Below are positions 16,903 to 25,600 of a stretch of DNA of 64,000 bases, in pieces. The stretch spans positions 1-64,000 of the forward strand of contig MQUF01000006.1 in NCBI GenBank assembly GCA_001914235.1, in the 5' to 3' direction. How positions within the stretch are numbered: position 1 is the stretch's first letter; every line of letters starts with the position of its first letter. A model generated the notes under the pieces. The model was not told where the DNA came from and made no database searches. It worked only from the letters and a program-made list of their open reading frames with translations. Made by a program: the position numbers and the translations under genes. The DNA comes from Desulfobulbaceae bacterium DB1 (GTDB lineage: Bacteria > Desulfobacterota > Desulfobulbia > Desulfobulbales > SURF-16).

Positions 16903-18194
16903 ATTATCCCATCTGGCAACTCGATTTCGCGGGTGGCGGCTTGCTTATTGCCGTCATGGCGATAATTCATGTTTATATTGCCCATTTTGCCGTGGGCGGG
17001 GGGCTTTTTCTCGTTTTGACGGAATATAAAGGTGTTCGGGAAAACAGCAGGGAAGTCATCGATTATGTGAAAAAACACACAAAATTTTTTCTGTTGCTGA
17101 CCATGGTGCTCGGCAGTCTGACAGGGGTGGGCATCTGGTTTACCATTTCCGTATTGAATCCTGCCGCAACATCGGTATTGATCCACACCTTTGTCTTTGC
17201 CTGGGGGGTTGAATGGCTCTTTTTCGTCACTGAAATCGTATCGCTTTTTATCTATTATTACACTTTTGACAAGCTGGACTCCCGCACTCATCTTCTTATC
17301 GGCTGGATTTACTTCGGTGCCGCATGGATGTCGCTGTTTGTCATCAACGGGATTATCGATTTCATGCTGACGCCGGGCAACTGGCCGCAGACCGGCAATT
17401 TCTGGGGAGCCTTTTTTAATCCAACTTTCTGGCCGGCTCTCTTTTTTCGTACATTTCTGGCGGTGATTATTGCAGGCCTCTTCGGGTTTGTCACCGCTTC
17501 CGCCTTAAAGAAAAAAGACTTGCGAGACTCCATGCTGAAGTTCAGCGCCATTTGGCTTCTGGTGCCCTTCATCTTTTTTATCGGCGCAGCCTGGTGGTAC
17601 CGCGCCGCACTGCCTCCACAGGTGGAGGAATTGGTTTTCCAGGGAATGCCGGCCCTGAAACCCTTTCTGTCTTCCTTTGTTGTTTTCTCACCGCTGCTCA
17701 TTCTGGGGGGACTTGTCATGGGCATCAAGCTGCCGTCCGGAGTGAGCAGATTGCTTGCCGGGGTGATGCTGCTTGTCGGTCTGATGTATATCGGCACCTT
17801 TGAGTTTATCCGTGAAGGGGGAAGAAGACCGTATATTATTTACGATTACATGTATTCAACCTCCATACGGAAAGCCGACGTTGAAAAGGTTCGACAAACG
17901 GGTGTTCTGCAGGCGGCCAAATGGCTCGATCAGCGGGAAATCAGTGGAGCCGGCATCAGCCGGCAGGGGGAAGAGGTTTTCAATCTCCTTTGTATCTCAT
18001 GCCACTCCATCGGTGGTCCTTTGAATGACATCAAGAATCTTGCCGCGCCACTCACCGTGGCAGATCTGAGGTCAACCATACCCGCCATGGGAAAAGAGCT
18101 TGCTTTCATGCCCCCTTTTGCCGGAAACGAAAAGGAAAAGGAAGCGGTCATTCACTATGTGCACAGGACATTGATGAACAGGGTGGAGCAGTAA
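16899..18194 (+). CDS. Cytochrome bd-type quinol/cytochrome oxidase subunit I with C-terminal cytochrome c domain
   Basis: The 431-residue protein has about nine membrane segments followed by a mono-heme cytochrome c domain. H24 and H29 in the first segment are candidate heme ligands. REGGRRPY at 305-312 corresponds to the E-x-GRQPW motif of CydA. CISCH at 365-369 binds heme c, and M404 in AFMPPFAG is the likely distal ligand. The start is fixed by a perfect AAAGGAGGTGA seven bases before ATG 16899. The layout matches the OR-C type of the bd superfamily as I recall it, in which a cytochrome c domain replaces or supplements quinol input. A role in oxygen protection or another electron transfer is inferred. 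Confidence 0.82.
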   Translation: MNYPIWQLDFAGGGLLIAVMAIIHVYIAHFAVGGGLFLVLTEYKGVRENSREVIDYVKKHTKFFLLLTMVLGSLTGVGIWFTISVLNPAATSVLIHTFVFAWGVEWLFFVTEIVSLFIYYYTFDKLDSRTHLLIGWIYFGAAWMSLFVINGIIDFMLTPGNWPQTGNFWGAFFNPTFWPALFFRTFLAVIIAGLFGFVTASALKKKDLRDSMLKFSAIWLLVPFIFFIGAAWWYRAALPPQVEELVFQGMPALKPFLSSFVVFSPLLILGGLVMGIKLPSGVSRLLAGVMLLVGLMYIGTFEFIREGGRRPYIIYDYMYSTSIRKADVEKVRQTGVLQAAKWLDQREISGAGISRQGEEVFNLLCISCHSIGGPLNDIKNLAAPLTVADLRSTIPAMGKELAFMPPFAGNEKEKEAVIHYVHRTLMNRVEQ

Positions 18195-18211
18195 AGGGGG
18201 AAAACTTATTT

Positions 18212-18835
18212 TCACGCCTTGTGCAGGGCTTTCTCCAAGGCTTTCACATGGACGTTGCCGGCAATATGCAGGGCGCTTTTGCCGCTGACCGGATCAAAGT
18301 TGCTCGGGTCGGTGGGGCAAAGGTACTGGATCTCCCGGGCAAAGCATTCGCGCGCCTCGTCCACGGTCAAACCGATAATTTTTTTGGTGACCTCCCAGCT
18401 TGCTCCGCATGACGCTCCCCGCACCACCTGTAACGCAACTATTTTGTTGTCCCGCAGGGTCACTTCGTATTCTGGAATGCCGAAGATCTCGCCGTAACGG
18501 CCCAGGCCGGGCAAGCGCCCCAGGGAGCAGCAGGTGACCGGGGTAATGGCCTTGCTGTTTTTTTTGCCCGAAGCGATAAGGGGGATTTGTTTCTCCAGGC
18601 ATCGATCGGCGAGATAGTCAAGCAGATCGGGATGCGCGAGAAAGCTGATTGCCAGATCCGCCTGGAAATCGTCGGGGAAAAACGGTGCCGGATCATCAAT
18701 GAATTCAGGCAGCCCGGCGGGGAGGTCGAAAACGCGGGTGATGACGAGGTTTGATCCGTATTGGCGGATCCCCTTTATTTTTGCCTCGCCTGATCCTGCC
18801 TGTTGAAAAACAACGATTGCATCCATGGAACGCAT
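18212..18835 (-). CDS. DUF166 family protein
   Basis: The 207-residue soluble protein has the DUF166 pattern known from methanogens and sulfate reducers. CCSLGRLPGLGRYGEIFGIPEYEV lies near the middle, followed by VRGASCGASWE and a Cys-containing C-terminal third. The conserved cysteines suggest metal or Fe-S binding, or redox chemistry, but no function is established. It is convergent with the bd-like oxidase operon, whose stop is 17 bases away. The ATG at 18826 is an alternative start. Confidence 0.78.
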   Translation of the reverse strand: MRSMDAIVVFQQAGSGEAKIKGIRQYGSNLVITRVFDLPAGLPEFIDDPAPFFPDDFQADLAISFLAHPDLLDYLADRCLEKQIPLIASGKKNSKAITPVTCCSLGRLPGLGRYGEIFGIPEYEVTLRDNKIVALQVVRGASCGASWEVTKKIIGLTVDEARECFAREIQYLCPTDPSNFDPVSGKSALHIAGNVHVKALEKALHKA

Positions 18836-18894
18836 GTGAAGAATCAGGCGGGGATGAATGGTTGGACCTCGACGCCTGCTGGTCGGGGTAACTG

Positions 18895-19251
18895 CTAGTG
18901 TGTCAACTTGCTGCCGCTGTTGCTGAGCTGGCCGGAAAACATTTCGTCGAATTCGGAGATGATTTTTGTCCGGGATGCTTCCACGGTATCATACGGCAGG
19001 TCAAGAAAGAGAGCGACATCGTCGATTCCCCGACCCTGTCCGAAATGTTGTTCCGCAATAATAATCTTCAATAGATCTTCCTGGATAATCGGCCGAAGAT
19101 TTTCTTCAATGTCTTTCAGTACCTCACATGCCTGAGAAAATGTCTTTCCCTTGGCAATTTCCCGACGCATCCGCAATACCGCCTGTTCGTAGAGGAATTC
19201 GTCGTCGTGATGCTTGATGGGCTCTGATTTGCTAGTTTTTGTGTCTGCCAT
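18895..19251 (-). CDS. Conserved-looking hypothetical protein, 118 residues
   Basis: The protein is soluble, highly charged and mostly helical by eye, with no membrane segment or cysteines. The body DEFLYEQAVLRMRREIAKGKTF is followed by a second helical stretch with DLPYDTVEASRTKIISEF, which could be a small DNA- or protein-binding helix pair. No family is recognised. It lies 59 bases upstream of the DUF166 gene on the same strand and may share its transcript. Confidence 0.6.
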   Translation of the reverse strand: MADTKTSKSEPIKHHDDEFLYEQAVLRMRREIAKGKTFSQACEVLKDIEENLRPIIQEDLLKIIIAEQHFGQGRGIDDVALFLDLPYDTVEASRTKIISEFDEMFSGQLSNSGSKLTH

Positions 19252-19522
19252 GGTAAATCTGTGTTCCTGTAATTCCTGTCAGCGTTCAGGTGGTGACCGC
19301 TTTTGTGGATAATTCCGTTGCGGGATCAGTTGGATGGGGTTACCGGTTGCTGTTTCCGCCGGGAGTTCCATTGCCGTTTTGTTGCTGCTCTCCTCAATTT
19401 CCTTATCGAGTCGAAAAGGAAATTCCTTGAAGAACAGTTTTTGAATGAAGGATTTTTTAATTGAAACCAGAAATTGTCTTTACAAAAAAAAAACAAAAAA
19501 AGAAAGGGAACAAATGATTTTT

Positions 19523-20683
19523 TTAAGCGCAGTCGGAGAGAATTTCCACGATAATGTCCTTGTTGTACTCCTTGAGCCGCCATATGCCGGCCAGATCAAT
19601 GGCGTTTTCGGCAATGAGCGGAATATCCGCGGTGTCGATGCCCGCCTCGATAAGCGACGTGGGGCTTGAGATGCGCATAAACCATTGTTTGAGCAGGGCG
19701 ATACCCTGATCAGCCACGGAGCGCTCAGCGCCGGTGAGGCCGAAAACACGTTGGCCGAACTGGACGAATTTCTTCGGATGCCGTCGGGCCTGATGGCGCA
19801 TCCAGGCCGGCATGACGATGGAAAGGCCGGCACCGTGGGGGATGTTGTAAAGGGCGCTCAGGGAGTGCTCGATCATATGCATGGGAAAACCGACCATGCC
19901 GAGTCCGGCGGCGGTCCAGCCGTTGAGGGCCAGGGTGGCACTCCACATGAGATCGGCCCGGCCCTGGTAGTCATCGGGTTTTTTGAGCACCTTATCGCAG
20001 CTCTCCATGATGGTGATCACCAGACCTTCCATGAACCGGTCCTGGACCGGTGTGGAGGGGTCCCTGGTGGTAAAGTAGAATTCGAGAATATGAGCGACGG
20101 CGTCTATGGCCCCATATGCGGTGTAGTCGGCCGGCACGGTGAAGGTGAGGGTGGGATCAAGAATGGAGACCCTGGGGTTGAGCAGGCGGTTGCCCACGCC
20201 GAATTTCTGCCTGGTCGCGTCATTGGTGATCACCATGCCGCCGTTCATCTCCGATCCCGCCGCGGCCAGGGTAAGGACGCAGGTGAGCGGCAGGGTTTGC
20301 CTGATGCTTTTTTTTGCCCTGAAAAACTGCCAGACGTCATGTTCGGCAAGGGCACCGGCGGAGATGGCCTTGGCGCTGTCAATCACGCTGCCGCCTCCGG
20401 CCGCGACGATGACCTCGATGTGGTTGTCGCGGGCCGTGGCGATTCCTGCCCGGACATGGGAAAGCAGGGGATTCGATTGCACGCCGCCATGTTCGATGAC
20501 CTCGAGGCCGGCTTCGCCCAGGAAGGCGGTGATTCGGTCAAAGACACCGGTTTTTTTGATGCTGCCCTGCCCGTAGACCAGCAGCGCTTTTCTGCCGAAA
20601 GCAGCGGTTTCCTTGCCGATTTCCGTCAGATTGCCGGCGCCGAAGAGGATTTTTGTTTGGTTGTGGAGGACAAAGTTCCGCAT
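19523..20683 (-). CDS. Iron-containing alcohol dehydrogenase (butanol dehydrogenase/YqhD-like)
   Basis: The 386-residue group III dehydrogenase has the NAD(P)-binding GGGSVIDSAKA motif near residues 96-106. Metal ligands are in AIDAVAHILEFYF (Asp and His) and in MHMIEHSLSALYNIPHGAGLS (two His). The overall pattern (F…NQTKILFG start, AAGSEMNGG) fits NADPH-dependent aldehyde reductases of the YqhD/BdhA type. It would interconvert aldehydes and primary alcohols; the substrate cannot be read from sequence. It lies just downstream of rsmA on the same strand. The 270 bases after it hold no gene. Confidence 0.92.
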   Translation of the reverse strand: MRNFVLHNQTKILFGAGNLTEIGKETAAFGRKALLVYGQGSIKKTGVFDRITAFLGEAGLEVIEHGGVQSNPLLSHVRAGIATARDNHIEVIVAAGGGSVIDSAKAISAGALAEHDVWQFFRAKKSIRQTLPLTCVLTLAAAGSEMNGGMVITNDATRQKFGVGNRLLNPRVSILDPTLTFTVPADYTAYGAIDAVAHILEFYFTTRDPSTPVQDRFMEGLVITIMESCDKVLKKPDDYQGRADLMWSATLALNGWTAAGLGMVGFPMHMIEHSLSALYNIPHGAGLSIVMPAWMRHQARRHPKKFVQFGQRVFGLTGAERSVADQGIALLKQWFMRISSPTSLIEAGIDTADIPLIAENAIDLAGIWRLKEYNKDIIVEILSDCA

Positions 20684-20701
20684 CGTGGTTTCCCTTGGTG
20701 A

Positions 20702-21559
20702 TCAGTTGTTTCCCATCTCGTGGGTCAGGGTCACATACTGTTCAATGGTAAGCTTTTCGGCCCTGATTGCCGGGTCGATTCCGGCTCGGTTCAAGGCAAG
20801 CTGGATGGTTTGTTTGTTTTGTCCGGGCAGGGGGGAGGCGGAAAGGGCATTGAGCAGGGTTTTCCGGCGCTGCTGAAAGGCGCTTTTGACTATTCTGCGG
20901 AGAAGTTTTTCATCATGGGGGGGCAGGGACAGAACCCGTTGCGGCGGCGGATCAAAGGTGATTTTGACCACAACCGAATCCACCTTGGGCCGGGGATGAA
21001 ACTGGCCCGGACCCACATCGAGCAATCGCCGCACCTGGGCCGCGCCTGCCATGAAAACCGAAATGATGCCGTATTCTTTAGTCCCCGGCGAGGCAATAAG
21101 GCGCAGGGCCACCTCTTTTTGCAGCATCAGCACTGCCCAGGCCATGGAGCGGCGGTTGTCGAGCAGTTTGAAAAGAAGCGGATTGGAGATGGAGTAGGGG
21201 AGATTGGCGACTATTTTCAGCCGCCCGCCGCACTGGGCGGCCAGTTCGGTGAAATCCGCCTTGAGCAGGTCCTGATGGATCAAGGTGACGTTATCCGCCA
21301 GGTTCCCTTCCGTTTGTTGCCATTCGATAATTCCCGAATCGATTTCCAGGCCGATGACATGGCGGGCCTTTTGCGCCAGCGGGCCGGTCAGGGAGCCCAG
21401 GCCCACGCCGAGCTCGACAACGGTGTCCTCACCGGTTACGCCGGAAAGGTCGACTATTCTTTCCGCTGTTTGCCGGTGGACAAGAAAATTCTGCCCCAGC
21501 TTTTTTGAAGGGGCAAGTTTTTCATTTTTCAGAATCTGTTTGATCGTTTGGATACTCAT
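20702..21559 (-). CDS. rsmA: 16S rRNA dimethyladenosine transferase (RsmA/KsgA)
   Basis: The 285-residue SAM-dependent enzyme dimethylates two adjacent adenines in helix 45 of 16S rRNA during 30S maturation. It begins with KKLGQNFLVH. Motif I is VELGVGLGSLT, and the catalytic motif is VANLPYSISNPL. The ATG at 21559 was chosen because the family starts near TIKQILKN; an upstream start would add 40 residues inside the DUF2062 gene. It overlaps the 3' end of that gene by 38 bases, so the three genes tsaD-DUF2062-rsmA form a tight operon. Confidence 0.96.
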   Translation of the reverse strand: MSIQTIKQILKNEKLAPSKKLGQNFLVHRQTAERIVDLSGVTGEDTVVELGVGLGSLTGPLAQKARHVIGLEIDSGIIEWQQTEGNLADNVTLIHQDLLKADFTELAAQCGGRLKIVANLPYSISNPLLFKLLDNRRSMAWAVLMLQKEVALRLIASPGTKEYGIISVFMAGAAQVRRLLDVGPGQFHPRPKVDSVVVKITFDPPPQRVLSLPPHDEKLLRRIVKSAFQQRRKTLLNALSASPLPGQNKQTIQLALNRAGIDPAIRAEKLTIEQYVTLTHEMGNN

Positions 21560-22061
21560 AAAAGGCCATTCTTTCCGCGCGCAACCGTTCTTTTCTTTTG
21601 CGCAGGGATTGGTAAAAATAAAGTGAAAGAAAATAACCGGCAAGGCTGAAGGGAAAAGCGAGGATTGCCCCGCCGCCAACCATGACGATCACCGCATCCC
21701 AGCCCATTTTGCTGATCTCGGTCAAGGTTTCCCGGAAACCCGTATGGCCGGAAATGACGGCCATGAGTTCGTGAATGCGCTGCCAGGAAAGTTCGTAGGG
21801 TAAAAGGGCGGTGCCGATGCGCCAGGATAAGTAATATTGAAGAAAAAAGGTCAGGGGGTTGCTCACCACGCAGCTTGCCAGGATGCCGGCCAGCTTGCTT
21901 GCCCGGAGAAAAACGGCAAAGAAGAGGATGAGGATGGTGTGCAGCGGGATGGTCGGCGTGATGCCGATGAAAACGCCCACTGCCACACCGCGGGCGATTT
22001 CCCTGGGGTCGCCCTGCAGTCGGAGAAATTTCAGGTAGTAGTAACGGATAAAACGTTTCAT
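21522..22061 (-). CDS. DUF2062 domain membrane protein
   Basis: The 179-residue inner-membrane protein begins RYYYLKFLRLQGDPREIARGVAVGVFIGITP, the DUF2062 signature, and has about three membrane segments with a Cys-Val-Val-Ser-Asn-Pro-Leu-Thr turn. Members occur alone or fused to glycosyltransferases; the role is unknown. It overlaps tsaD by four bases and rsmA by 38, which suggests translational coupling and not a shared function. Confidence 0.88.
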   Translation of the reverse strand: MKRFIRYYYLKFLRLQGDPREIARGVAVGVFIGITPTIPLHTILILFFAVFLRASKLAGILASCVVSNPLTFFLQYYLSWRIGTALLPYELSWQRIHELMAVISGHTGFRETLTEISKMGWDAVIVMVGGGAILAFPFSLAGYFLSLYFYQSLRKRKERLRAERMAFYEYPNDQTDSEK

Positions 22062-23095
22062 CGGGGGACGGTAAACGGGCTGCGGGAATAAACATCCATT
22101 TCATAGGTGGTCACCGCGGATTGCTGAAAGCGATGAAATCCGGCCAGGGCGATCATGGCGGCATTGTCGGTGCAGAACTCCCGGGGCGGCATGAAAACCC
22201 GGAAGCCGTTTTTTTGTCCCTCTTCGAACAGAACCTCGCGTAATCGCGGGTTGGACGCCACCCCGCCGGCCAGGACGATGTTGCTGACCCCAAACCGGCC
22301 GGCGGCACTGATGGTTTTGCCGGTTAAAACGTCAATGACGGCTTCCTGGAAAGAAGCGCATATATCGGCAATCTCCTTTTCATTGCCTTGGGCAAGGCCG
22401 CCTTCACCCGTTAATCGCGTATTTTGTTTGACGTAATTGGCGACAGACGTTTTGATGCCGCTGAAGCTGAAATCAAGGCTGTCCGGGGCGAGCCAGGCGC
22501 GCGGAAAGGCAATGGCCTTCGGATCGCCTTTTGCCGCGAGGGAGGAAATGATCGGCCCGCCGGGATAGGGAAGCCCGAGGATTTTCGCCACCTTGTCAAA
22601 TGCTTCACCGGCCGCGTCATCCCGTGTTCTGCCGACCAGGTTGAAGCGGAAACGATCGGTGACATGGAAAAGGGAGGAATGGCCGCCGGAGGCGATAAGG
22701 GCAAGAAAGGGGAAGCTCGGTTTTTCCCGGCCTAAAAAGACGGAAAAAAGATGGCCCTCCATATGATCCACCCCGACATAGGGTATTTTCTTCACCATGG
22801 ACAGGGCCTTGGCAAACGAGAGTCCGACCAGAAGCGAACCGATCAGTCCGGGCCCCTGGGTGACGGCCAGCCCGTCAATCCGGTCCAGGGTGAGTCCGGC
22901 CTGATGCAGCGCCTCGTCAACCACCGGATAGATATCCTCCAGATGCCGGCGCGACGCAAGTTCCGGCACAACGCCGCCGTATTTGCGATGAAGCTCGATC
23001 TGTGAACTGACGACATTGGCCAGCAGGCGCTCATCGTTTTCCATGATCGCCGCGGCTGTTTCGTCACATGAACTTTCTATGCCCAAGATAATCAT
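22058..23095 (-). CDS. tsaD: tRNA N6-threonylcarbamoyladenosine transferase subunit TsaD
   Basis: The 345-residue ASKHA-fold enzyme transfers the threonylcarbamoyl group to A37 of tRNAs reading ANN codons, with TsaB and TsaE. It begins MIILGIESSCDETAAAI. The metal-binding HMEGH is at 111-115, and SGGHSSLF and the late NAAMIALAG motif are present. The start at 23095 is fixed by the family N-terminus; the frame extends much farther upstream only by chance, on the opposite strand of moaA. It is divergent from moaA, with 93 bases between. Confidence 0.97.
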   Translation of the reverse strand: MIILGIESSCDETAAAIMENDERLLANVVSSQIELHRKYGGVVPELASRRHLEDIYPVVDEALHQAGLTLDRIDGLAVTQGPGLIGSLLVGLSFAKALSMVKKIPYVGVDHMEGHLFSVFLGREKPSFPFLALIASGGHSSLFHVTDRFRFNLVGRTRDDAAGEAFDKVAKILGLPYPGGPIISSLAAKGDPKAIAFPRAWLAPDSLDFSFSGIKTSVANYVKQNTRLTGEGGLAQGNEKEIADICASFQEAVIDVLTGKTISAAGRFGVSNIVLAGGVASNPRLREVLFEEGQKNGFRVFMPPREFCTDNAAMIALAGFHRFQQSAVTTYEMDVYSRSPFTVPR

Positions 23096-23188
23096 GAAAA
23101 AAGCAGTGGTATTTGGTAAGTTGATATGCTTGAATGTATTTTGTTTTTGTTTGCGAGAGGGTGATGCCGATATGCATAGTGACATATT

Positions 23189-24268
23189 ATGACAAAAAAT
23201 ACTCCTGAAATAGTGCATGAGAAACAAGAAAAACCCTCCGTGGTTGCCCCTGCGAACGGTCGTCTTGTTGATTTGTTCGCCCGGTCGATTTCCTATCTGC
23301 GGGTTTCCCTCACCGACCAGTGTAACCTGCGGTGTGTTTACTGCACCCCAAGGGAAATCGATGAAAAACTGGCCTGCGGCGAACTGCTGAGTTACGAAGA
23401 ACTGCTGCGGGTGATTTCCCTTGCGGTGGGACTCGGCATTCGCAAGGTGCGTCTCACCGGCGGCGAGCCGCTGGTGCGGAAAAACGTCATCTCCTTTATC
23501 GACCGACTGGCGGCGATACCCGATTTGCAGGATATCCGGCTGACAACAAATGGCGTCATGCTGAAAACCTATGGGGAAGCCCTCTTTGCCGCAGGCATCA
23601 GGAAATTGAATATCAGCCTCGACACCTTGAAAAAAGAACGCTTTGCCCGGATAACCGGCCGTGACCTTTTTGATCAGGTGTGGGAGGGGATTGAATGGGT
23701 GCAATCGCTTGGCTTCTCGCCGGTCAAGCTGAATATGGTGGTTCTGCGCGGTGTCAATGACGATGAACTTCTTGATTTTGCCGGGCTTGCCCTGGAGCGG
23801 GATCTGCAGGTCCGCTTTATCGAATTCATGCCCATCGGCGAATCAACCATCTGGGGCAAGGAAAAATATGTTTCCTCGGATGAAATCAGGCAGCGAATCA
23901 GCGTGCTGGGTGAAATGGAAGAGGCCTATTCGCATCACATGGACGGACCTGCCCGTATCTATCGTTTTACCAAGATATACGGGGCGGAGGGTGAAACGCC
24001 GAAGGGGACGGTTGGATTTATCAGTCCCATCAGCCACAAGTTCTGCGAAAAATGCAATCGTCTGCGCCTGACCTCGGAAGGCAGGCTGCGGTCATGTCTC
24101 CTGTCCGATCGGGAAACCGACATCAAGGCTATTTTGCGGGGCGGAGGCAGCGATGAAGATATCAGGCAGGCCCTGGTTCATACCATCTTGAATAAGCCGA
24201 GGAGCCACACCCTGCTTGACTCGGAACAGGCCGGCTGTCAGGGCAGGATGTCACGGATTGGCGGTTGA
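23189..24268 (+). CDS. moaA: GTP 3',8-cyclase MoaA
   Basis: The 359-residue radical-SAM enzyme starts molybdenum/tungsten cofactor synthesis from GTP. The N-terminal cluster ligands are C45, C49 and C52 in QCNLRCVYC. The C-terminal cluster ligands are in FCEKCNRLRL and LRSC. The protein ends in Gly-Gly, required for activity in known MoaA. About 28 residues precede the usual start, so an internal start is possible but no better ATG is seen. Its 3' end overlaps pheA, on the other strand, by 18 bases. The cofactor fits the tungstate/molybdate genes farther along. Confidence 0.96.
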   Translation: MTKNTPEIVHEKQEKPSVVAPANGRLVDLFARSISYLRVSLTDQCNLRCVYCTPREIDEKLACGELLSYEELLRVISLAVGLGIRKVRLTGGEPLVRKNVISFIDRLAAIPDLQDIRLTTNGVMLKTYGEALFAAGIRKLNISLDTLKKERFARITGRDLFDQVWEGIEWVQSLGFSPVKLNMVVLRGVNDDELLDFAGLALERDLQVRFIEFMPIGESTIWGKEKYVSSDEIRQRISVLGEMEEAYSHHMDGPARIYRFTKIYGAEGETPKGTVGFISPISHKFCEKCNRLRLTSEGRLRSCLLSDRETDIKAILRGGGSDEDIRQALVHTILNKPRSHTLLDSEQAGCQGRMSRIGG

Positions 24269-25357
24269 AGCTGCTTGCCGGGCCTGGGGGTAGGAGCCCA
24301 GCCACTCGAAATAGGAACAGCTTTCCTGCAGTCTTTCACAGGCCTCGGCGATAACGCCGTCCATGTAGTGACCGAGCATGTCGATGAAAAAGAGATATTT
24401 GCCCGGCTCGCCCTTTACCGGCCGTGATTCGATTCTGGTCAGGTTGATGTTGCGTCTGGCCAGGATGGCCAGGGTGTCGTTCAAGGCGCCCGGTCGGTCA
24501 AGGAGTCCGAGCAGAAGGGATGTTTTGTCCCGGCCGCTTTTGGAGGGCGATTCCTTGCCGATCAGGACAAAACGGGTGGTGTTGCCCCGGTAGTCCTCGA
24601 TGCCCTTGACCACCACCTGCAACTGGTATTTCTTGATGGCAAGCGAGCTGGCAATGGCGGCAATGCCATGGTCCTCGGCCGCCATCTGGGCCGCCAGGGC
24701 GGTGCTGAAAACGGCTTGGGTCGGCACGTTGGGCAGTTGTTTTCTCAGCCATTGGCGGCATTGGGCCAGGGGTTGGGAATGGGAAGCAATCAGCTTGATA
24801 TCCTTCATGTCGCCGGAATGGTTGACCAGGTGATGGGTGATATCGAGATATTCTTCGCCGCAGATTTTGACTTTGCATTTCATGAAGGCGTCCAGGGAGG
24901 ATGTAACCGATCCCTCAATGGAGTTTTCCACCGGTACAATGCCGTATTGCACCCGACCCCGCTCCACCTCGTAAAAGGTGTCCTCAATGGTCTCGATCGG
25001 CCGGTATTCGGCTGAGTGGCCGAAATATTTGACCGCCGCCAGATGGGAAAAAGTCGCCTCCGGGCCGAGAAATGCCACTTCCACCGGTTTCTGCGAGAGG
25101 CGGCAGGTGGTGATGATTTCGTGGAAGATGCTGAAAAGTGCCTCCTGCGGGAACTCACTGTTGTTGTCCCTGGTCAGGCGATCATAAATCTGTCGTTCCC
25201 GCAGGGGGTCCCATTTGGCCCTGTTTTCCTTGGATTTCAGTAGCCCGATTTCCCGGGCGCATTTCAGCCGTTCCTTGAGTAATTCCAGGATGGTATCATC
25301 GATGGCGTCGATCCGGTTGCGAACATTGATTATGGGTGCTTGATTATTGGTGGGCAT
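24251..25357 (-). CDS. pheA: Bifunctional chorismate mutase/prephenate dehydratase (P-protein)
   Basis: The 368-residue enzyme makes phenylpyruvate from chorismate in two steps. An AroQ chorismate mutase domain (about 9-95, RNRIDAIDDTILELLKER) is followed by prephenate dehydratase (about 100-280; VPVENSIEGSV and the TRF motif in NTTRFVLIG). A C-terminal ACT domain (about 290-365, LLDRPGALNDTL and ESRPVKG) should give feedback inhibition by phenylalanine. The start at ATG 25357 matches the family; the open frame upstream is chance. Confidence 0.96.
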   Translation of the reverse strand: MPTNNQAPIINVRNRIDAIDDTILELLKERLKCAREIGLLKSKENRAKWDPLRERQIYDRLTRDNNSEFPQEALFSIFHEIITTCRLSQKPVEVAFLGPEATFSHLAAVKYFGHSAEYRPIETIEDTFYEVERGRVQYGIVPVENSIEGSVTSSLDAFMKCKVKICGEEYLDITHHLVNHSGDMKDIKLIASHSQPLAQCRQWLRKQLPNVPTQAVFSTALAAQMAAEDHGIAAIASSLAIKKYQLQVVVKGIEDYRGNTTRFVLIGKESPSKSGRDKTSLLLGLLDRPGALNDTLAILARRNINLTRIESRPVKGEPGKYLFFIDMLGHYMDGVIAEACERLQESCSYFEWLGSYPQARQAASTANP

Positions 25358-25600
25358 GATACGCTTTTTTGAATAATTGTTGGTGTTTTTTGGTGGAATA
25401 TGGTCTGGATAAGATTCGGAAAGATCACTAATAAAGCAAATTCGAGGAGATTGAAAGCGAAAAAAGGGCCGGCGGATTCTTCTAACTTGAAAAAATGTGA
25501 AAAGTGCTCTAGGGTTAAAAACATTTTTTAAATGGAGGTGCTGCCTGTGTGACGGGAAAAAAGGCAGAAAGGCGGGCTGACCAATGAGGATGACGGGACT

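Noticed and set aside
23096-23704. N-terminal extension of TsaD to 548 residues
   Set aside because: It is antisense to moaA with low-complexity shadow sequence; the family N-terminus MIILGIESSCDET starts at 23095.
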